From Paenibacillus peoriae KCTC 3763 (lineage in GTDB: Bacteria; Bacillota; Bacilli; Paenibacillales; Paenibacillaceae): a stretch of DNA of 64,000 bases. The notes below the pieces were generated by a model. That model was not told where the DNA came from. It saw only the letters and a program-made list of their open reading frames with translations, and searched no databases. Position 1 is the first letter of the stretch, and the number at the start of each line of letters is the position of its first letter. Below, one piece after another: positions 17,588-25,632 of this stretch. Position numbers and translations under genes: made by a program. The DNA lies in the NCBI RefSeq assembly GCF_000236805.1, contig NZ_AGFX01000018.1, positions 248,001-312,000 on the forward strand, given 5' to 3'.

Positions 17588-18532
17588 ATGTTATCACCAC
17601 GTTTACCGAAGCGTCCGGATCATCCAGACCTTACGGCTACTGGAGAGGAATTCTTTTTTCCCGATGTGCGGACGACGGTCAATCTGTTTGCCATCCATAC
17701 GCGAAGTGTCGGAAGAGACTGGAGCTATCCTCCACATGAGCATCCCCAATATGAGATTAACATCGTGCTTGCGGGAGAACAGGTCATGGTTGTGGATGGT
17801 CGCAGCTATACGCAGCGTGAGGGTGATCTGGTACTTCTGCGCCCGGGAATCGTCCATTCCAGCCATAGTAACGGAGAAGGCTTTACGTATTTTTGCATGC
17901 ATTTTGATATTGATGATAAGCTGTTTCTTTCGCTGCTGAGCCGTTTGGAGCAAGTGCTGTTCCCGGCCGAAGGCGCGGTAGCGAGGCAGATGGGACCCGC
18001 GCTGAGCAAGCTGCTCGATCTTTCTGTGCCAGAAGGCATGGGAGCGGGCGGTGATTCGGTGGCCAAGCGTATGCGGATTCAGTCCGCTGTATTTGAGCTG
18101 TTTGCCACGTTGTGGGAGGCGGTATCAAGCGAAGCGGCACATCTGCCAGGGCGCGGATACGTGCAGGCAGAGCTTGCCCATCAGATTGCCAGTCGTCTTC
18201 AGGGCAGGGTGAATCAACCTTTTGGGCAAGTCGGCTCAGTGGAAAAACAGGACGGGATCGAGGGGATTTCATCGGAGCTGGGCATTAGTGTGTCCCATTG
18301 TAACCGTGTATTCAGGAGTGTTTTTGGCGTATCTCCCCGTGTATATCTGTCCGGGCTTGTCCTGCATGAAGCCAAGCTGCTGTTGGCTGACCCGCAATGG
18401 TCGGTGCAGCAAATTGCTGACATGCTAGGCTACGGAGATATTGCGCATTTTAGCAGACAATTCAAACGTTGGTCCGGTCAGTCACCGACCTCCTATCGCA
18501 AAAGTACAGTGCAGGAAAACCCGTCCGAATAA
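17588..18532 (+). CDS. AraC-family transcriptional regulator of the GH52-GH67 operon
   Basis: 314 residues. The N-terminal half is a cupin-type ligand pocket (HEHPQYEINIVLAGEQ near residue 45, and EGDLVLLRPGIVHS); the C-terminal 100 residues hold two helix-turn-helix motifs (GISVSHCNRVFRSVFGVSPRVYL and MLGYGDIAHFSRQFKRWSGQSPTSYR, each given by its key part). ATG at 17588 after AAGGAGGG at 5 bases; an upstream ATG at 17567 lacks a ribosome site. Divergent from the beta-xylosidase/glucuronidase operon with direct repeats between, so it probably activates that operon in response to a xylo-oligosaccharide or aldouronate. The inducer is unknown. Confidence 0.88.
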   Translation: MLSPRLPKRPDHPDLTATGEEFFFPDVRTTVNLFAIHTRSVGRDWSYPPHEHPQYEINIVLAGEQVMVVDGRSYTQREGDLVLLRPGIVHSSHSNGEGFTYFCMHFDIDDKLFLSLLSRLEQVLFPAEGAVARQMGPALSKLLDLSVPEGMGAGGDSVAKRMRIQSAVFELFATLWEAVSSEAAHLPGRGYVQAELAHQIASRLQGRVNQPFGQVGSVEKQDGIEGISSELGISVSHCNRVFRSVFGVSPRVYLSGLVLHEAKLLLADPQWSVQQIADMLGYGDIAHFSRQFKRWSGQSPTSYRKSTVQENPSE

Positions 18533-18591
18533 AAATATGTATACACCTAAAATAGTTGTACTTCCAATTGAACAATCAGAAGAAGGAGGAA

Positions 18592-18839
18592 GTGCAGGCG
18601 TTTTTTGAAAAGGTCGGAGCCTTCGACCATCTGTTCACACAGGCGCGAGCTATTCACGCGGTCCGATCACCATAGATACGGAAAAGGCGAAGACTCCGTT
18701 TGAGGGGAATTTCTGGCCGCAATATTTTGCCGCCAAGCATGCGGTGCCGCATATCTCCAAGGACGGCTCGATCGTCCTCATGTTCGGGGCTTTCAGCCAG
18801 CGGCCGATGGGCTTTGGTGGTGGCTACATGCTGATTTAA
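18592..18839 (+). pseudogene. Relic of a short-chain dehydrogenase
   Basis: Starting at a GTG after AGAAGGAGG, the frame reads VQAFFEKVGAFDHLFT, then shifts frame near 18650 and continues GPITIDTEKAKTPFEG, FWPQYFAAKHAVPHISKDG and SIVLMFGAFSQRPMG before a stop at 18837-18839. These segments resemble the middle of a bacterial SDR (the Tyr/Lys active site is missing; FAAKHA and SIVLMxGAFSQRP are typical). The N-terminal Rossmann motif and the C-terminal half are absent, so it is a decayed fragment with at least one frameshift and truncation at both ends. Confidence 0.65.
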
Positions 18840-18884
18840 ACCACAGGCAGCTCATAGATGAACGCAGGGCCCGTCCAACATCGT

Positions 18885-19355
18885 CTATAACGTGTTGGAA
18901 GAGTTTTCTTTTTGCATTAACTTTTTAAGTTGAGATACACGCCCTTGTGAGACCCCAAGCCATTGTGCATATTCGTATTGTCTGGCACGGGGATGCTCCT
19001 GCATAAGCTCTCTAAGGCGTCCAAGTAATTTTTCTGCCGACTGATTCGTTCTTTGTGTGTGTATATGTTCTTGAACGGAAGGAGCTGGTATGGGGCAACA
19101 ATCGATATTTTTCTTTAATTTCTGGGTGCAGTCTATGCATAAAAATGAAGCTCTGTAATATGTCAGGTGTTCAACTGTGCCACACAGCTTGCAGGTGACA
19201 CCTGTATACTTCTTTAAAGCCATAAAGCCTGTTTCCTCATCCACAAAAAATTCTACCGAATCCCCATATTCAATACTCATAGTCATCCGCATTTCCTTGG
19301 GAACAACGATTCGACCCAAAGTATCCAACGAGCGTGTCATACCTGTGTTCTTCAT
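18885..19355 (-). CDS. AbrB-like transition-state regulator with zinc-finger and C-terminal HTH
   Basis: 156 residues in three parts. Residues 1-50 are a SpoVT/AbrB swapped-hairpin DNA-binding domain (TRSLDTLGRIVVPKEMR, GDSVEFFVDEETG). Residues 55-85 carry two CxxC pairs (CKLC, CIDC), a likely zinc ribbon. The C-terminus (about 120-150) looks like a helix-turn-helix of ParB/KorB-like type (YEYAQWLGVSQGRVSQLKKLM). ATG at 19355 after TAGGAGG. Divergent from the quorum-sensing receptor at 19533 with a 177-base gap, so it may regulate that locus. Role unknown; AbrB relatives control competence, sporulation and antibiotic genes. Confidence 0.8.
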   Translation of the reverse strand: MKNTGMTRSLDTLGRIVVPKEMRMTMSIEYGDSVEFFVDEETGFMALKKYTGVTCKLCGTVEHLTYYRASFLCIDCTQKLKKNIDCCPIPAPSVQEHIHTQRTNQSAEKLLGRLRELMQEHPRARQYEYAQWLGVSQGRVSQLKKLMQKENSSNTL

Positions 19356-19532
19356 AATCTACCTCCTATTAAAAAGATGATAAGTAATAAAATAGTAGTA
19401 TTCATTGTTGTTCCAAAAGATGGTACTATGGTGAACAGGAAAACATTTCATAATAATATGAATTTTTGAACTACATAGATTCAGTTACTAGGTTCCAGAC
19501 CCCAGAGTCCACATTGAAAGGGTGGTTTATTC

Positions 19533-20933
19533 ATGGAAATCACACCTACGATAAGAGCAGAATTAGAAAAGTATCTGAAGCAACAAGACCTGAGCAAGAC
19601 CGAGTTTGGGCATATCGCAGGATTAAACCCGGGTACAGTGAGTGGAATTGTAACGGGCAATCGGTCCATCTCTGTTAATCAATTGGATCGTATAACTTTA
19701 GCTATGGAGCAATCCGCAGACCATTTTTATGATCGTTATGTTAAAGAATGTATTGAGGAAGAACCGCTGAACTGGCGAAGAATTAGCCCTTTTTTGTACC
19801 GCTGTGTGGAACTGGATCGGCTGGATTGCTTGCAGCGAGTTGTCTTTCTGCTGCTGGATAACCCTATCTATCCTCTGTTACTCTTTGAAGTAGCCGAGGA
19901 TATTTTCCAAGACGGTCACAATGCAGCAGCGGCGTTCCTTTATAAAAATGTCGCCGAGAGTGAAAAACATCAGCATTCTGAGCGACTTGCGGTGTGTCAG
20001 TATCGCCTGTTTAAGCTTGCGATTGGGAAGGATCAAGCGATTAATCTCGAAGCAGCAAATAAATTTGAACCTTTTGTCAATCGTTTGGATGAAATAACTC
20101 AGCTTAATGCTTTAAAAGACTTGGCGAATATCTACAGATCATTGGGTTACTGGGACAAGGTGTTTACATTTGCTCAGGAAATGGGAAGACTAGGGAAAAT
20201 ACAATATGACCTAAAGCATAAATCTGAACGCAAGGAACAAGAGTTGCAAATGAAGCCTAATGATGGACCGTTGTTTGCATACATAGCCTACTCAGATCTG
20301 TTGTGTGCAAATGTGTGTGATGCCCAAGGAGACCATGCCCAGGCTTTAGAACATTTACGTGCATATACGGATTTAAGTTGGGTAAAGGAAAAGGACTCCG
20401 ATACCCTTCATTGGATTGGTTTATTTCAGCAATGGGCAAAAATTAATACGTACGTAAATAGACTTATGTCTGGAGATATTAGTGTGCTGCCGGATTATGT
20501 AGAGTATATAGCCGGCGAAAAAGAAATTTTTGCTGAACTTTTGAACATCATCGAAGCAGCTAATCGCTTCAATTTAGATGTGGATCATATCCTTCAGCGC
20601 TTTGAGCCTCAAATTACAGCTTATCAAGAACCCACATCTGAAGGCATGTATACACAGCAGGTTTTACCAGAAGAGTATGTTCGGTTTTGGTACAAGCTTG
20701 CTAAGTACAGCCTAAATAAAGGAAGATATCCTTATGGTTTCAAATGTTTAATACTCGCTTTTGAAAAAGCTGTTACAATTAACCATGTACTACTTATCTC
20801 CAATTGTACTGGCTTGTTTGACCGTTTTAGAGCGCAGACAGCTCCTGAAACACTGGCTCAGTACGAAAAAATGTCTCAGGAGGTGTGGGAAAGAAATGAT
20901 CAAAAAGATGGCTTTGTTCTTGGTAGTAATTAG
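19533..20933 (+). CDS. RRNPP-type peptide quorum-sensing receptor with HTH and TPR repeats (AimR/Alo-like)
   Basis: 466 residues. An N-terminal XRE-type helix-turn-helix (about residues 12-60: LSKTEFGHIAGLNPGTVSGIVTG) is followed by about 380 residues of helical TPR-like repeats. A small secreted-peptide gene starts inside its 3' end. This receptor-plus-peptide layout is that of the RRNPP group (Rap, NprR, PlcR, AimR); P. polymyxa is reported to carry many AimR-like (Alo) loci and this fits them. ATG at 19533 after GAAAGGGTGG. It should bind the re-imported peptide through the TPR groove and change DNA binding. A Spo0E-type phosphatase lies 230 bases downstream, suggesting a link to sporulation. 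Confidence 0.82.
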   Translation: MEITPTIRAELEKYLKQQDLSKTEFGHIAGLNPGTVSGIVTGNRSISVNQLDRITLAMEQSADHFYDRYVKECIEEEPLNWRRISPFLYRCVELDRLDCLQRVVFLLLDNPIYPLLLFEVAEDIFQDGHNAAAAFLYKNVAESEKHQHSERLAVCQYRLFKLAIGKDQAINLEAANKFEPFVNRLDEITQLNALKDLANIYRSLGYWDKVFTFAQEMGRLGKIQYDLKHKSERKEQELQMKPNDGPLFAYIAYSDLLCANVCDAQGDHAQALEHLRAYTDLSWVKEKDSDTLHWIGLFQQWAKINTYVNRLMSGDISVLPDYVEYIAGEKEIFAELLNIIEAANRFNLDVDHILQRFEPQITAYQEPTSEGMYTQQVLPEEYVRFWYKLAKYSLNKGRYPYGFKCLILAFEKAVTINHVLLISNCTGLFDRFRAQTAPETLAQYEKMSQEVWERNDQKDGFVLGSN

Positions 20934-21021
20934 CTCTTTGTTGGTATTCGCAGTACAAGTTCAAGCTGTACCTCCAAGCTCCGGCACGATCCAAACCCAA
21001 GGACATGTGGGTGGATTCTAA
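20896..21021 (+). CDS. Secreted prepeptide for the quorum-sensing receptor (AimP/AloP-like)
   Basis: 41 residues, overlapping the receptor 3' end by 38 bases in another frame. Basic start (MIKKM), a hydrophobic signal core of about 17 residues, a signal-peptidase site (VQA), and a short tail ending in QGHVGGF. Communication peptides of this group are usually the last five to eight residues, so GHVGGF is a plausible mature form. AGGAGG lies about 12 bases before the first ATG; the second in-frame ATG (20908) is an alternative start. Mature sequence is inferred. Confidence 0.72.
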   Translation: MIKKMALFLVVISSLLVFAVQVQAVPPSSGTIQTQGHVGGF

Positions 21022-21046
21022 TCCAAGTTATAACTGTTCTACTATT

Positions 21047-21074
21047 GACCAGCTTCAAGTGCTGGTCTTTTTTT
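21047..21074 (+). terminator. Terminator of the receptor-peptide operon
   Basis: GACCAGC/GCTGGTC stem with a TTCAAGT loop and seven T. Confidence 0.9.
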
Positions 21075-21160
21075 GTTTCAAATTTTTTTTGAATGAAAAA
21101 ATGGATAATTCATATTTACTCATTCCATCCTAAAATGAGATTCATTGGGAGGGAATTTGA

Positions 21161-21349
21161 ATGAAGACGTATGAAATGTTACATCAACAATTAGAGAATG
21201 CCAGACAGCTGCTTTATGATCTGTGTAACCAGTACGGTTTTGGACACACCTCTGTGCTTGAGCAATCTATGCGCTTAGACGAACTCATTAACCAGTACAA
21301 CCGCATCTTCCAACCCTCCTTATGCAAAACTAATTCTCCTAACGAGTAA
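21161..21349 (+). CDS. Spo0E-family aspartyl-phosphate phosphatase
   Basis: 62 residues, predicted two-helix hairpin. Members of this family remove phosphate from Spo0A~P and delay sporulation. The signature SMRLDELINQYNR corresponds to the SxxLDxLIxxY motif, preceded by GFGHTSVLEQ. ATG at 21161 after GGGAGGG. It sits between the quorum-sensing pair and a stalk-domain protein; its own transcription is likely because a strong terminator precedes it. Confidence 0.85.
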   Translation: MKTYEMLHQQLENARQLLYDLCNQYGFGHTSVLEQSMRLDELINQYNRIFQPSLCKTNSPNE

Positions 21350-21488
21350 TGAAACTGATTATATCACAATAACTATAAAATGCCTTATATGAAATAAAAA
21401 TACATTCGAAAGTCAAAAAATGTAATAAACTGTGTGGAGAAAGCTAAGTTCAATCAATCCATTTATACCAGATAAGGAATGATATAGT

Positions 21489-21959
21489 ATGTTGAAAAAA
21501 GCAGTTAATACCATACTCTTTGCTGTGATTTTCTTTGTAACAGTAGATCAGGCAAATGCTGCTCCCCCTCAATATTTGTACAATCTTGTCCTTAAAGTAA
21601 ACAATGTTGAAGTCACTGCTGATGCCAATCCTTATATCGAACGGGCAACCAATACAACGTATGTTCCTATTAGATTTGTATCAGAGAATTTGGGTGAAAC
21701 TGTAAGTTGGAATAGAGAGAAGCAGGAGGTTACAATTCGTTCTGGAAATGGTCAAATCGTGCGTCTGATTATTGGAAGTAGAGTAGCTTATGTAAATGAT
21801 AAAGAAAAACCAATGCCTGGTGCGCCTGTTATGCCAGTATCTCCTAACCGTGTGATGGTGCCGCTCAGATTTGTTTCAGAAGTGGTGGGTGCGACTGTAG
21901 ACAGTACTCAAAGAAATGAGACTATATATGTAAACATTACTAAGGCCATATCTAAGTAG
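21489..21959 (+). CDS. Secreted stalk-domain protein (copper amine oxidase N-terminal-like)
   Basis: 156 residues with a signal peptide (about 1-24, cleavage after QANA) and one copper-amine-oxidase-N1-type domain: YVPIRFVSENLGETVSWNRE and VMVPLRFVSEVVGATV are the paired family motifs. Such domains are common in Paenibacillus secreted proteins and probably bind cell-wall or surface ligands; no catalytic domain is present. After the TAG stop the same frame stays open for 22 more codons encoding a hydrophobic segment. Confidence 0.8.
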   Translation: MLKKAVNTILFAVIFFVTVDQANAAPPQYLYNLVLKVNNVEVTADANPYIERATNTTYVPIRFVSENLGETVSWNREKQEVTIRSGNGQIVRLIIGSRVAYVNDKEKPMPGAPVMPVSPNRVMVPLRFVSEVVGATVDSTQRNETIYVNITKAISK

Positions 21960-22024
21960 AAGCTGGCTTGGTTGGTTGTCTTAGGAGGAATTCTGATAGT
22001 AATGGCTACAGGTTCCAATAAATT

Positions 22025-22132
22025 TTAATTTTTCAATTTTCTAATCAAACGATCCAAAACGTATCCAATAAAATACCAGAAAACTAGTGTAGTGAAGTAA
22101 ACGACGGCTATGGGGATGTCTGCTTTCCGCAC
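22025..22132 (-). CDS. Possible small membrane protein or gene remnant
   Basis: A 35-codon frame from a GTG at 22132 encodes a basic N-terminus, one transmembrane helix (IAVVYFTTLVFWYFIGYVL) and a basic tail (DRLIRKLKN). No convincing ribosome site precedes it, and the frame is closed upstream by a stop. It may be the degraded 3' end of a larger membrane gene. The gap 21960-22343 holds otherwise only the terminator at 22186. Confidence 0.3.
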   Translation of the reverse strand: MRKADIPIAVVYFTTLVFWYFIGYVLDRLIRKLKN

Positions 22133-22185
22133 AGCTTATTACCACAAACTAGCTTAGATGCCGGTTCATTTACCTGTTCCATTCT

Positions 22186-22234
22186 AAAAAAGAAGCCGCG
22201 AGATGATTAACAGCATTCTGATCGTGGCGGCTTC
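22186..22234 (-). terminator. Terminator downstream of the amidohydrolase
   Basis: Minus strand: GAAGCCGC/GCGGCTTC 8-bp stem with a 27-base loop containing further pairing, followed by TTTTTT. About 110 bases after the amidohydrolase stop. Confidence 0.65.
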
Positions 22235-22343
22235 TGGGGATTTTTTCACTACATTTTTTTCACTAGACGTAACACTGCGTAGCCGTATCCCTCCGGGAAA
22301 TGCAGCTGATAATTCCTGCTTTGTTTCATGACCCTACAGCCAA

Positions 22344-23705
22344 TCAGATTGGCCATGCCTCTTCAGGTACTCCGTATTGTGAGAAAATATAATCTCTGGA
22401 CTCATTGGCTGAATTGCGTAAACGTTGGACGTCTACATGCAGCATTTTTCCATTTCGTTTGACAGCTTTTCCAGCCACAAACACCGAATCGATGTTGCTT
22501 GTGTTGGCACATTGCACAACAGCACCGATCGGATGATTGACCGGAAACATATTCAGATTGTTGGTTCGAATCATAATCAGATCAGCTTCTTTCCCCGGAG
22601 TTAACGTACCGATCTTATGATTCAGTCCCAAGGCTCGGGCGCCGTCAATCGTCGCGAATTCTAAAATGTCCCGTGCGGAAATGGTGAATTCCACCGGCAT
22701 TTTTCCTTTGGCGAGGATTTTCTCGTTGATTCTGGAACGTTCTGCCTGCAAAGCGAACTTCATTTGTGCAAACATGTCTCCACCGGTTGATACGACGACA
22801 TCGACTCCTAATGAGGGTCTTCCTCCGTTCTCCATAAACAACCCTGTAGCCGGGTAGCCATGTCCCATCATCATTTCGATTTCCGGAGTTACGGAAATGG
22901 AGGCGCCCGAATCTGCGATTAGCTTATACTCCTCATAGCTGAGTGTATTGGCATGGGCAAAGTTAAGGTCTGGTCCAAGCAGTCCGGCCTTATGCAATTT
23001 TTCAATCGACCGATCCACCGAACCCCATGTCCCGAACCCTAAATGCATTGTACACAGCACACCGAGCTCCCGAGCGAATCGAATATCATCGACTGCTGTT
23101 TCCCATGCGCTAAATTCTGGTCCTCTTATGGCCAACCCCATGGTAAGCAACTGGTCATCTGATGAGAAATACTGCTTTTTCACCCGTCTGCTGTCATCGG
23201 ATTGTCGTATCTGGCTTTCTCTGGACCAATATTCGGCGTCTCCAGGAGCTCCGTGGGCAAAGACCGCTCGTGTTCCCGATTCTTGCAGGCCCCGGATCAG
23301 CTCATCCGTATGTTCGGGTGAATTAATCATCGACCAATCCAGTAGTGTGGTAACCCCTGCATCCAACGCTTCCAGCGCACCCAGCAGATTGGCTACATAC
23401 CCATCCTGCGGACGTAATTTAGCTCCAATATTCCCATAGTACATACGCCCCAGGTACTTTTCGAGCGACCAATCGGCACCTACATTACGAACGACAGATT
23501 CCCAGGTGTGGCGATGTGTATCCACGAATCCTGGCATCACAATCATGTTTGCAGCGTCAACAACTTCACAATCGGATGCTTCCAACTCCGGTTGAATAGC
23601 GACAATTTTTGTTCCCTCGATAAGAATATCCGCTTTTTTAAAATCACCCAGGGTCTTATCGAGCGTGAGTACACAGCCGTTTTGGATTAATAAACGATGG
23701 TCCAT
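22344..23705 (-). CDS. Amidohydrolase of the TrzA/MtaD/cytosine-deaminase-like family
   Basis: 453 residues, metal-dependent TIM-barrel hydrolase. Motifs: the first metal site DTHRHTW (near residue 62), CTMHLGFG, the His in FAHANTL, and the Asp in LGVDVVVSTGGD; the C-terminal TLTPGKEADLIMI strand segment is typical of the superfamily. Close relatives deaminate methylthioadenosine/S-adenosylhomocysteine, guanine derivatives or triazines; the substrate cannot be fixed from sequence. ATG at 23705 after AAAGGAG. Single gene, no obvious pathway partner nearby. Confidence 0.85.
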   Translation of the reverse strand: MDHRLLIQNGCVLTLDKTLGDFKKADILIEGTKIVAIQPELEASDCEVVDAANMIVMPGFVDTHRHTWESVVRNVGADWSLEKYLGRMYYGNIGAKLRPQDGYVANLLGALEALDAGVTTLLDWSMINSPEHTDELIRGLQESGTRAVFAHGAPGDAEYWSRESQIRQSDDSRRVKKQYFSSDDQLLTMGLAIRGPEFSAWETAVDDIRFARELGVLCTMHLGFGTWGSVDRSIEKLHKAGLLGPDLNFAHANTLSYEEYKLIADSGASISVTPEIEMMMGHGYPATGLFMENGGRPSLGVDVVVSTGGDMFAQMKFALQAERSRINEKILAKGKMPVEFTISARDILEFATIDGARALGLNHKIGTLTPGKEADLIMIRTNNLNMFPVNHPIGAVVQCANTSNIDSVFVAGKAVKRNGKMLHVDVQRLRNSANESRDYIFSQYGVPEEAWPI

Positions 23706-23761
23706 GCTTTTATCTCCTTTTTTTGTTGTTAGATGACTTGTTTCTGTGACCTTTCTTAAAA

Positions 23762-23776
23762 TAGGTATTTAACCTA
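23762..23776. promoter_or_regulatory. Inverted repeat upstream of the amidohydrolase
   Basis: TAGGTATTTAACCTA is a perfect 5-5-5 inverted repeat about 57 bases upstream of the start, in a very AT-rich segment. It could be an operator; no matching regulator is adjacent. Confidence 0.35.
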
Positions 23777-23848
23777 TATATGTATATTGTAAAGCCTGAT
23801 GATATAAATCACAGCATACTTATTTCGTGCAGGGACCAGAATATACAC

Positions 23849-23887
23849 CAAAAAGCCTACCTGCCGATCATCGGCAGATAGACTTTT
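23849..23887 (-). terminator. Terminator of the fetAB operon
   Basis: CTGCCGA/TCGGCAG core stem extended by CTA/TAG and AAAAG/CTTTT pairs; T-tract of five on the minus strand after fetB, with a shorter one on the plus strand. Confidence 0.75.
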
Positions 23888-23913
23888 GCAAAAGTACCCT
23901 AGTCTGATAGGGA

Positions 23914-24681
23914 TTAGCGTTCCCATGCTTCTGTGCGCAGTTGCTGCTGGCGGGTAAATAATACCGGATAAATAAACAGGCTGAGCAGCACGCTGGTCAG
24001 AATCGCAGAGGTCATGGTGGTAAATACAATCAGCAGCTGCAAACGAACGGCGGCAATGGGATTGGCTCCTGCGATGATCTGCCCGGTCATCATACCGGGT
24101 AGCTGGACCAGCCCCAGCGTTTTCTGTCCCTCAATGGTTGGAATCATACTGGAACGTATGCAATCCTTGAGTATGGGAAAGATGGCTTGTCTTGGTGTGC
24201 CGCCCAGTGCCAGGATAAGCATGATTTCAGGCTTGCGCAGCAGGACCTCTGACTTGAGTCGGGACACCAGCAGGCTGGACAAAATCATGGAGCTGCCAAT
24301 GATCATGCCGCTAATCGTAATCATATACCTGGCTGTCGCCGGTATGATATGCAGGCTAATCAGGAATGCCTGTGTAACGATTTCCACACACAGCAGCGTC
24401 AGAAATGATTTCCACATGAGACCGGGAATAAATCGTCCTTTGCGTGCCACATTTTGGGAGGCTACGGTAATCATGAGCAGAATGAACAATACGATAAATC
24501 CGTAGCTCTGCATCCCGAAAATCAAATGTAATACATAACCGATAGCCAGCAACTGAACGGATGCTCTGATGGTGGCGATAATAATATCCCGATCCAGGCC
24601 AAGCTTGAAGGATTTGGACATGACGATGGCAATAAATACAAAACCGAGGGAAAGAATCAGGGCAACAATCGTCATACCCAT
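23914..24681 (-). CDS. fetB: ABC transporter permease, FetB/YbbM family (UPF0014)
   Basis: 255 residues, about seven transmembrane helices. The conserved IRASVQLLAIGYVL near the N-terminus and the long motif around ALGGTPRQA and TLGLVQLPGMMTGQIIAGANP identify the UPF0014 permeases. In E. coli FetAB exports iron and improves resistance to oxidative stress. Its start overlaps the ATPase gene by ten bases. Metal specificity is inferred from the family only. Confidence 0.88.
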   Translation of the reverse strand: MGMTIVALILSLGFVFIAIVMSKSFKLGLDRDIIIATIRASVQLLAIGYVLHLIFGMQSYGFIVLFILLMITVASQNVARKGRFIPGLMWKSFLTLLCVEIVTQAFLISLHIIPATARYMITISGMIIGSSMILSSLLVSRLKSEVLLRKPEIMLILALGGTPRQAIFPILKDCIRSSMIPTIEGQKTLGLVQLPGMMTGQIIAGANPIAAVRLQLLIVFTTMTSAILTSVLLSLFIYPVLFTRQQQLRTEAWER

Positions 24682-25412
24682 TCTCCTGCTATGAACCTGC
24701 GAGTTTCATTGTGCTGTGGCGCATGGAAAAAAGCCTCGGTATCCGCTTGCTCCACGAGCTTTCCGTCGATCATCAGCCATGTTTCGTGGCCCACTCTGCG
24801 GGCTTGTTCCATATGATGCGTAATCCAGATCATGGTCGTTCCCTCTTCCTTGTTCATTTGCAGCAGCAGATCCTCAACCTCTTTAACCGAGGCGGGGTCC
24901 AGTGCGGAGGTAATCTCATCCAGCAGTAAAATATCCGGGCGGTTGGCGAGCGTCCGGGCCAAGGCCAAGCGCTGTCTTTGACCACCGGACAGATCCTGCG
25001 CTTTCTGATCCAACAGGTCGTGGGTGAGCCCTACGCGTTCCAACAGGCCGGACGGATCATGCAGTACCGTACCGTGCAGCCGCTCTGCAGTTTGGAGATT
25101 GTACAGGACGGTTCCTTGCAGCATGGGAGCATCCTGAAAAACCAATGCTACTTTCCGTCTCAGTTCAGGGATTTCCCACTCGGATACAGGCTTGCCGAAT
25201 ACACTGATTTCTCCTTCATCCGGTGATAGTAAAAGGTTACACAGTGAGAGCAGTGTACTTTTGCCAGACCCGGACGGGCCGACGAGCGTGGTGATTTTGC
25301 CGGGAGAGACTTTTGCCGTAATTCCGTTCAGGACAGCACGTTGCCGCTCAGATCCGGTAAAATACTTGGTGATGTGCTTAAATTCAATCGCTGGAAGTGG
25401 TATGGAATCCAT
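24672..25412 (-). CDS. fetA: ABC transporter ATPase, FetA/YbbL family
   Basis: 246 residues with Walker A GPSGSGKST, signature LSGGQRQRLALARTL, Walker B ILLLDEITSALDP and the H-loop WITHHMEQ. The DEITSALD form and pairing with a UPF0014 permease identify FetA. AAGGAG lies 12 bases before the ATG. Promoter candidate at 25492-25500. Confidence 0.88.
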   Translation of the reverse strand: MDSIPLPAIEFKHITKYFTGSERQRAVLNGITAKVSPGKITTLVGPSGSGKSTLLSLCNLLLSPDEGEISVFGKPVSEWEIPELRRKVALVFQDAPMLQGTVLYNLQTAERLHGTVLHDPSGLLERVGLTHDLLDQKAQDLSGGQRQRLALARTLANRPDILLLDEITSALDPASVKEVEDLLLQMNKEEGTTMIWITHHMEQARRVGHETWLMIDGKLVEQADTEAFFHAPQHNETRRFIAGEWV

Positions 25413-25491
25413 AGATATAGTGTTCTCCTTTATAGAGGATCAAGAAAGTTATCAGACCCGCTTTATGAGCTTATTTCTTTTATTATATCAG

Positions 25492-25500
25492 TAATGGCTG
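25492..25500 (-). promoter_or_regulatory. Extended -10 promoter for fetAB
   Basis: Minus strand TGATATAAT, a perfect TGn-TATAAT extended -10, about 80 bases before the fetA start. No good -35. Confidence 0.45.
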
Positions 25501-25574
25501 ACATACTCTTCCTCTAAAAGGGTCCAATAAAAAGGCCCGGTGTACGGCAACTGTTGCAAACAGCATTGTCTTTG

Positions 25575-25594
25575 TATAGACTAACAGGATTAGT
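25575..25594. promoter_or_regulatory. tetR promoter -10 with palindromic operator ACTAAn5TTAGT
   Basis: A TATAGA -10 (25575-25580) runs into ACTAACAGGATTAGT (25580-25594), a perfect 5-5-5 inverted repeat covering the predicted start point. The same half-sites and spacing occur at 27217-27231 before the metallo-beta-lactamase-fold gene. Likely site of autorepression by the TetR protein. Confidence 0.65.
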
Positions 25595-25632
25595 TAAAAT
25601 GAAAATAGGGTTCGATAAAAGGAGACATAGGG

